A stretch of DNA of 64,000 nucleotides from Ditylenchus dipsaci (lineage: Eukaryota; Nematoda; Chromadorea; Rhabditida; Anguinidae): NCBI GenBank assembly GCA_004194705.1, contig SADC01000845.1:62001-126000 (forward strand), written 5' to 3'. Both the position numbers and the translations under genes were made by a program. The notes beneath the pieces were generated by a model. It searched no databases. It saw only the letters and a program-made list of their open reading frames with translations, and was not told the DNA's origin. This document shows, piece by piece, positions 58,625 to 64,000 of this stretch (position 1 is its first letter; each line of letters starts with the position of its first letter).

Positions 58625-59973
58625 GCTCTAGTGAATTTGCCGACAGTAAATTCGCCGACAGTAAATTCCGACACGAATTCGCCGACAGGTAAATTCGCCG
58701 ACAAGTAAATTCGCCGACAAGTAAATTCGCCGACAGGTATATTCGCCGACAGTATATTCGCCGACAACTCTAATTTTGCGGGAATTTAAATTTTTCAGTC
58801 TGAACCAACCAAATTAAGTGGTCGTCCACTTGGAGCAATTTTTTTTTTACGTTTTTCATTTTCCGAAACTTGGTTTTCTGGACTAATTCGTGTATTCTGA
58901 GATGGTTTGACAGGGGTAAAATGCCGTTTTCTAGAGTATTTTTTGAGTTTTGGGCAATAATTGATTTCACCAAAATCAATTATTGCCAATACTCAGAAAT
59001 ACCCAAGAAAACGGCGTTTACTATTATCAATTCATCTTCAGCATGTCCGAGCTAGTCCAGAAAACAAGTTTTGGACCCCAAAAACGTAAAAAAAAATTGA
59101 TCCACGTGGACGACCATTTGGTTTTAATGGTTTAATATACAACTTGGGTACTGCTAACTGAGTACTACCATTAAGATACCGCTACTTTGAAACTACATTC
59201 TACCACCACCCAGTACCACTTCCTAAGCACTTCCACCTGAGTACTGATACCACTTTCTTGGTACTACACCTCCATACACCTGGATACCCCACGGGATACG
59301 AAATCACTCCAAACTATGGTTCCTGTGGGTTTTGAAATCTTTTCTATATTTCAACCTCAGTTCTACCATATAATCCATGTACCAACTAAACAAGTGGTCG
59401 TCCACTTATCAAAAAAAATTTACGTTTCGGGTTCCAAAACCTGTTTTCTGGACTAATCTGACATGCTGAAGACGGTTTGATAATACAGTCAAACCTCGAT
59501 AATCCGCCACCCCATGGGACCGATCCGAGGGTGGCGGTTTAGCGGGGGTAAACTTTATTGAGTTTCTCTGACAGCCAACCAAATCGGGCTTATCGAGGGT
59601 GGCGGATTACCGAGGTTTGACTGTAGCAAAATGCCGTTTTGTCGGTATTTTTTGAGTATTGGGCAATAATTGGTTTTTCGTTCAAAAATACTCTAGAAAC
59701 AGTATTTTACCACTGTCAAACCATCTTCAGAATACACGAATTAGTGCAGAAAACAGGTTTCGGAAATGAAAAACGTAAAAAAACAATTGCTCCAAGTGGA
59801 CGACCACTTGGTTTGGTTGGTTCAGACTGAAAAATTTAAATTCCGCAAAATGAGAATTGTCGGCGAATATACCTGTCGGCGAATTTACCTGTCGGCGAAT
59901 TACTTGTCGGCGAATTTACTTGTCGGCGAAATTTACCTGTCGGCGAATTCGTGTCGGCGAATTTACCGTTTCC
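58625..59973. mobile_element. 1349-bp foldback with TCGCCGACAGGTAAAT iterated arms
   Basis: CCAAAAATG at 58616-58624 and 59974-59982, exact (9 bp). Left array 58636-58770 has about nine units, right array 59855-59968 about seven inverted units. Inner arms share AATTTAAATTTTTCAGTCTG and GGTCGTCCACTTGG. A pogo-like MITE is nested at 59486-59623. Parts of the interior (AGTCCAGAAAA, GACGACCACTTGG) recur in 49915-51145. No transposase. Confidence 0.85.
59486..59623. repeat. Pogo-like MITE, CAGTCAAACCTCGATAATCC, nested
   Basis: TA-flanked, 138 bp, termini CAGTCAAACCTCGATAATCC and inverse CAGTCAAACCTCGGTAATCC; GGTGGCGG words inside. Lies within 58625-59973. Confidence 0.85.
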
Positions 59974-59982
59974 CCAAAAATG

Positions 59983-60440
59983 ATATATTTTTTTACCCTT
60001 GTAATTTGAATCATTTTTCGACTATTTGCTATTTTTTTTGTACGGCCGGTATTTTTTTACATTGTATCATTCGATGGCAAAATCGTCAGCTACCAAAATG
60101 TTGTTCTACATATCAGCAGTTTTGTCATTTTAGAAAAAAATTTCCTTGTAATTATTCAAATTAAATTTAATTCAGAATAGTCGATTTGCTTACAAAGCCG
60201 ACCTTATAATTTAAACTTGCTGTGATGGAGAGGCAGCATTTGACCCAGGTCCGAAGCAGGTCCAAAAATAATCTCCCCCTCTCGAAGAGGGGTTGAAAAA
60301 AAACGCACCATCTCCCCCCCCTCACGGTTATTAATAGATTAAATACGGTAAATGTATTACGGAAGAGTTTGTCCGTTTTTATACATTGAACACGTAGCGT
60401 ACGTGACATACGCCGTTATATAATATTTTAACCTTATGCT
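59983..60440. other. No gene; partial CCGTATTTAATCTATTAATAACC end
   Basis: 60270-60352 has CTCCCCCTCTCGAAGAGGGG and a right end TTATTAATAGATTAAATACGG followed by TA, a fragment of the 7918 terminal type. Confidence 0.45.
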
Positions 60441-62000
60441 TATTTGACTTTTTCTAGTTATTCCGCCTTCATTAATATGGAAAGCGCAGTTATTCGGAGA
60501 GGAGATAAATGTCGCAGCTCTAAATGTCCTGTCACGTTCAATCGTCGAAGAAGATCGAATCGAAAGTACGCTCTACTCAGTCTTGAAGGTTATTCAAGGA
60601 GAGATGGATTTGGAAATGTGCGCTAACGTTGCTGGAATTACTCAGGAAGAGGTAAATATTTCGTTAATCTGTGCAATCGCATTGAAATTGTCTATCGAAT
60701 CGGATTCCTTCAGATGAACCATTGATTGACGACAAAGTCTCTCCTTGCCAGCCTTAAAGTGAATGGAGCTCAAGTGCAGCAAGACGCTAAATCTTTTATT
60801 CTACCCCCGGCTCAATTAAAAGATGCCAAAGACAGTATCATAAAGTCTAGCGAGTCTAAAAAGAAGACCACGTGACGCTGCCACATACCAAGAACTATGG
60901 ATTCCCTTCACACTGGACAAATATCCTGAAGGCAAGCTATTTTAACTGCTTTTGGGTCAGATTTTCTTAGTGATCTTCTTTAGTCATTAGCAGTGCAGTT
61001 GATAGTGCAATCGAAACCTTCAAATGCCTGAGAAAAAGAGCCATTTGCGAGAACAAATTTTTGATGTCGTTCTTCGCCAAAAGACGCTTGCTTCAGTTTC
61101 TCGAGACGCAGATGGGGTATATTAAACTATTAGTTTTCTCATGTTTTACCTCAGTGCGAGCTTTAGGTCAATGTCAAAACTTGCGCCGTTATTCTCGTTT
61201 GGCTTTGGAAATATTACTAAGATACTGGCGAGAATTCGTTTGATCCGGAAGTGAAAGAATATAATCGGTCAGACGCCGTTGAAAAGTTTAAAGAGCTTGA
61301 GAAATAGTCGACTCAAAGCAGGTTTGTTTCCATGAGATTTTTGATACAGCGTGTGTAATTTATAGAAGATGGCGGTAAGCTCAAATACGCCCGTGAAAAC
61401 TCAGAATACGTTCCTTCCTCCGAGGCCTCTACTTGCGAAGCGCCGAATCACTTCATCTACCGGAGTCTCTTCTTCAAAGCGAGGTATCAGTCATGTCCAA
61501 AGAATTTTGATGTACTTGTTCCATTCTTTTAGGTCGCAGTGACAGTCTATCTCATGCACCATTCCAAATGTTTCTAGCGTCGCTCTGGCTACATTAAGCA
61601 AAGGTGGTTTCAGTAGTGTAGTGGTTAAAGATATACTCTCATTTCTGGCTAAAGTAACAAAGAGAAAAAGGGTCCCGAAAGCAAAAAGAAGTTTTGCGGT
61701 TCTGATAAGGAATTGCGAGGTGTAATTGAAGATGTAAGCTACTATTCTTTATCAATTTCGTAATCCTTAGTATCTTGTTACCGAATTTGTTTGTTTAGCG
61801 TCTTTGTGGCCGCTATGAAAATTGCAATCGCTAGTTGGATTGGTTTCCACTGTCATCCAATTGGACTACAAGCTGAAGAAGGACAATATCTCAGTCGAGC
61901 AGCTTTTCGCAGCCTACCAATTTTGTGCCGCCAGTGTCAACTTGGATGAAATGGAATTGGTGGCCAAGAAAAGTATCTCCTCAACCAAGAAAGAATAAAA
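60440..62000 (+). other. Cluster of unrecognised exon-like blocks, possibly one small multi-exon gene or its remnant
   Basis: Blocks with coding character: 60480-60651 (QLFGEEINVAALNVLSRSIV, EEDRIESTLYSVLKVIQGEM, DLEMCANVAGITQEE, then donor GAG|GTAAAT); 60735-60870 (LLASLKVNGAQVQQDAKSFI, LPPAQLKDAKDSIIKSSES); 61025-61119 (MPEKKSHLREQIFDVVLRQK, TLASVSRDADG, then GTATAT); 61230-61308 (GENSFDPEVKEYNRSDAVEK, FKELEK, stop); 61371-61483 (MAVSSNTPVKTQNTFLPPRP, LLAKRRITSS); 61665-61734 (KKGPESKKKFCGSDKELRGV, IED, then GTAAGC); 61838-61998 (LVSTVIQLDYKLKKDNISVE, QLFAAYQFCAASVNLDEMEL, stop). Short GT..AG introns could join some of them, but no family is recognised. Two transcripts are possible, since there are stops at about 61308 and 61998. 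Confidence 0.35.
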
Positions 62001-62087
62001 AAAATTCAAAACACTTATTCCCACGTATAATGTATGATGCTGTTGTCTCTTTAGTGAAATAAATTATTGTTACGTGCGATTCGAACT

Positions 62088-62172
62088 AAAGGTGTAGTAG
62101 TCCTCTCGGAGGGGAGGAAACTTTATATACGCATCGCCCAGGGTAGATGGTTCAAATCCACCTAGGTGCACA
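62088..62172 (+). other. tRNA-like sequence (B box, T stem, T-run terminator)
   Basis: GGTTCAAATCC at 62149-62159 with a T stem pairing four of five positions, then GGTGCACA and a TTTTG run. A long variable-arm-like stretch (CGCATCGCCCAGGGTAGAT) precedes it. The acceptor 5' strand does not pair, so a functional tRNA is unlikely. Confidence 0.35.
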
Positions 62173-62984
62173 TTTTGTTGTTTTTTACAAGGTTACAACT
62201 TACTACTAGGGTCAAGAACTATCGAGAAACCGATTGAAATTATTCTCAGCACGGCTTAACTGTCAGAAATGCCCTAATTTTGGATTTCATGCGAATGACA
62301 ATCTGTGTAGGATTGCATGGAATCAGTAATGGTTGGATGTTTTTTGAATTCTAGATCTGTCCAGATATTACTTTTTTTCCTCTGTTTGATGGCTCTAATG
62401 AAAGCCTAGAGTCTTGGCCATATTTAGTGCATAAACACATGTGACTTGTAAAAAAATGTCAGTAAATATTAATCAACCAGTCAAATAAAAAGCCAAAAGG
62501 ACATCCGTTTAGGTTGGAGAATGTCACTACAAATTTTTTTAATCATACACTAAGTGAAGTGGATATATATTTTTAACCCTGGATGTATACTCAATGAAGA
62601 TGTGGGAAAATCTGCCAACCACGTGAAGTAGATGTCCACTTCACCAGTGGATACTAACTTTGTTGAGTTGGTGCACTTTATTCTCTTATTTAGTTTCAAT
62701 CAAGAAATAATTACTAACATCTAATCTGAATAGTTAGCCCCGAAAAATAAGAGCAACCGAACCGAAGCTGTTTACAGTCTTTTTGGTTGATTCGACTTCG
62801 TCGGTCACGATTAGTTGTTAATAACACCCACCTGGACAATGTCCGGGCGCCGATTGTACGTGTAAAGGAAAGAACCGGTTTTTTTGTAGGGATCTAAATT
62901 AAAACTACCGTATCTTCTATCTATCTGTATTTACTAAAGCGCCATTTTCGTCGTCGTCGGGACCAGTGTTGTGACTTGGCTGAA
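62173..62984. other. No gene seen
   Basis: AT-rich. 62590-62660 repeats GTGAAGT/CACTTCAC words near GGATGTATACT and GTGGATACTAAC. No coding potential. Confidence 0.4.
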
Positions 62985-63145
62985 AATTTTCCTCTCCTCT
63001 TCCTCATTCCTCATCGCCTCTAGAAATTTTCCTTTCCTTATCCTCTTCCTCGTCGCGTCTAAAATTCTTTCCTCTCCTCAGTCCTCTTCCTCTGAGGAAC
63101 ACTTTTTCCTTCCTCATTCCTCTAAATTTTCCTCATACGCTTTTC
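62985..63145. repeat. TTTTCCTCTCCTCTTCCTC iterated tract
   Basis: Pyrimidine-rich words CCTCTCCTCTTCCTCATTCC and AAATTTTCC repeat about six times. Preceded at 62966 by CAGTGTTGTGACTTGGCTG, like a hAT left end. The open frame 62971-63282 across it is low-complexity and probably not a protein. Confidence 0.6.
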
Positions 63146-63660
63146 AGAAAGAGCGAAACTGCAACTATTCTACGCCTGGCGATGGAAAGGTCTCAAAAGG
63201 AGGTTTGTTCGACTACTTCAAGGACACAACCACAAAGACTCCTACTTCGACGCAATGTACCCCAGCGGACAGTCTCAATTGATGGGTGCGCGCCGTTTCC
63301 TCGAAAGTTCATTTCCGAAAAGTTCGTTTACGAATATTGTTTAATCCACAAAAATCTGTCCCGACATGAATGTTTGGTTGCTCCCGTTGAATTGATCCTC
63401 CCAATTTGTAGGGTTCGAATCCCAGTGGTAGCAAAAGCTTTTTCTTTGCTGAAATATTTTCTTTGCTTAACTTTTCTTTGCTGAAATATTTTTAGGGACC
63501 AGTAGTATTGAGGTGGTAACACAGAGAAAGATGTACTCAGGTGGTAGTACCAAAATTACGTTTAGCAAGATTTACGAAAACTGTAAAAATAACATCAAAA
63601 CGTTATTTTACTACTCACGGCTTTTCAAAACGCCCGAAAGTGTGTCATTTAGCTTTTAGA
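63146..63660. other. Unassigned sequence
   Basis: A short frame reads NYSTPGDGKVSKGGLFDYFK then DTTTKTPTSTQCTP (63160-63280), vaguely like transposase N-terminal linkers but not assignable. 63490-63560 has TAGTATTGAGGTGGTAACAC words. Confidence 0.3.
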
Positions 63661-63661
63661 C

Positions 63662-63757
63662 GCGTATGCATGGCGCAGTGGTAAAGCTCTTCGTCACACC
63701 ATTTACATAGCAAAATAGGCTTTTTCCTCGGGGTCACGAGTTCGATCCCACCCTCTG
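63662..63757 (+). other. tRNA-like sequence with A and B boxes
   Basis: A box TGGCGCAGTGGTAAAGC at 63671-63687, B box GAGTTCGATCC at 63738-63748. T stem pairs at one position only and acceptor ends do not pair. Probably a tRNA-derived repeat like 652-1034. Confidence 0.4.
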
Positions 63758-64000
63758 GTACATCCAATTTTTCACAAAAAAAATTTTGCAATTTTTTATT
63801 CACCCACTCGATTTAAAATCGAAAAGTAGACATAGGTCATAGAGATCAGATTTTTAGCTTTTCTTATAAAATTTTGAGTACAGGCCCAATGAAAGTCCAG
63901 AATTTATGTCAAATACAAGGCAAAAGTTGAAAAGCAACTTCTTTTGTATAAGGTTTGCGAGGTTTGTATTTCAGAAGGTGAGTTATACACCAAAAGAAAG

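Noticed and set aside
58376..58708. ORF with IFREYFREYSREHWEYSG repeats
   Set aside because: Translation of GGGAATATTCCC words in the 58420-58594 element.
61600..61680. tRNA-Val-like start (TAGTGTAGTGGTTA)
   Set aside because: Only an A-box match; no B box or T arm within the right distance.

Overview
The window is eukaryotic: AT-rich, with spliced genes on both strands and very heavy repeat content. The strongest lineage evidence is a nematode cuticle collagen at 52049-53057 (+). It has the nematode-specific N-terminal domain, an RQKR cleavage motif, Gly-X-Y blocks and an outron-like TTTCAG splice acceptor four bases before the ATG. A nematode-type GT14 glycosyltransferase, a secreted NTF2-fold protein and an AFG3L2-type m-AAA protease agree. 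The genus cannot be fixed from sequence alone; a large, repeat-rich nematode genome is the best fit.

Host genes, left to right. 1205-3448 (-): secreted DUF4440/NTF2-like protein whose coding exon is split by a 1.1-kb transposon. 10063-24818 (-): a gene of about 25 exons encoding two doublecortin domains, an acidic linker with an IQ motif and four or five PLAT domains, probably a ciliary or microtubule-associated RP1/LOXHD1-like protein. 31130-36402 (-): Core-2/I-branching type glycosyltransferase (GT14), 5' end not found. 42089-48128 (+): mitochondrial m-AAA protease of AFG3L2/SPG-7 type, 12 exons. 52049-53057 (+): cuticle collagen. A set of unrecognised exon-like blocks lies at 60440-62000 (+). 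Three of the conserved genes carry single-base frameshifts (four in total), each repaired by lengthening a short homopolymer run by one base. This looks like assembly error rather than decay.

Most other sequence is mobile DNA, mostly foldback (palindromic) non-autonomous elements. Four layers can be separated: (1) pogo/Tigger-like elements with TA target duplications, in two terminal types (CAGTCRAMCTC... and CCGTATTYSCTCTAATAA...), including decayed transposases at 7918-9550, 29640-30030 and 32455-33033; (2) mariner-like elements (2653-3080, 36487-37222); (3) a broad group of foldback elements, most ending in GG or GA, flanked by 8-bp duplications (hAT-like size); (4) elements whose arms are made of one short word repeated many times. 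One of the last is a 2.44-kb MULE (55682-58122) with nine GATCAATCGG-type repeats at each end and a 9-bp duplication. A hAT transposase tail (175-327) and a second decayed MULE (40611-41412) are possible sources of the enzymes.

The most unusual content is the collection of iterated-word foldback elements, densest at 53.2-60 kb. Each family has its own word, and they are often nested in one another. The insertion at 2145-3283 sits inside a coding exon with an 8-bp duplication, and splice signals at its edges could remove it in frame, which would make it a transposon turned intron.
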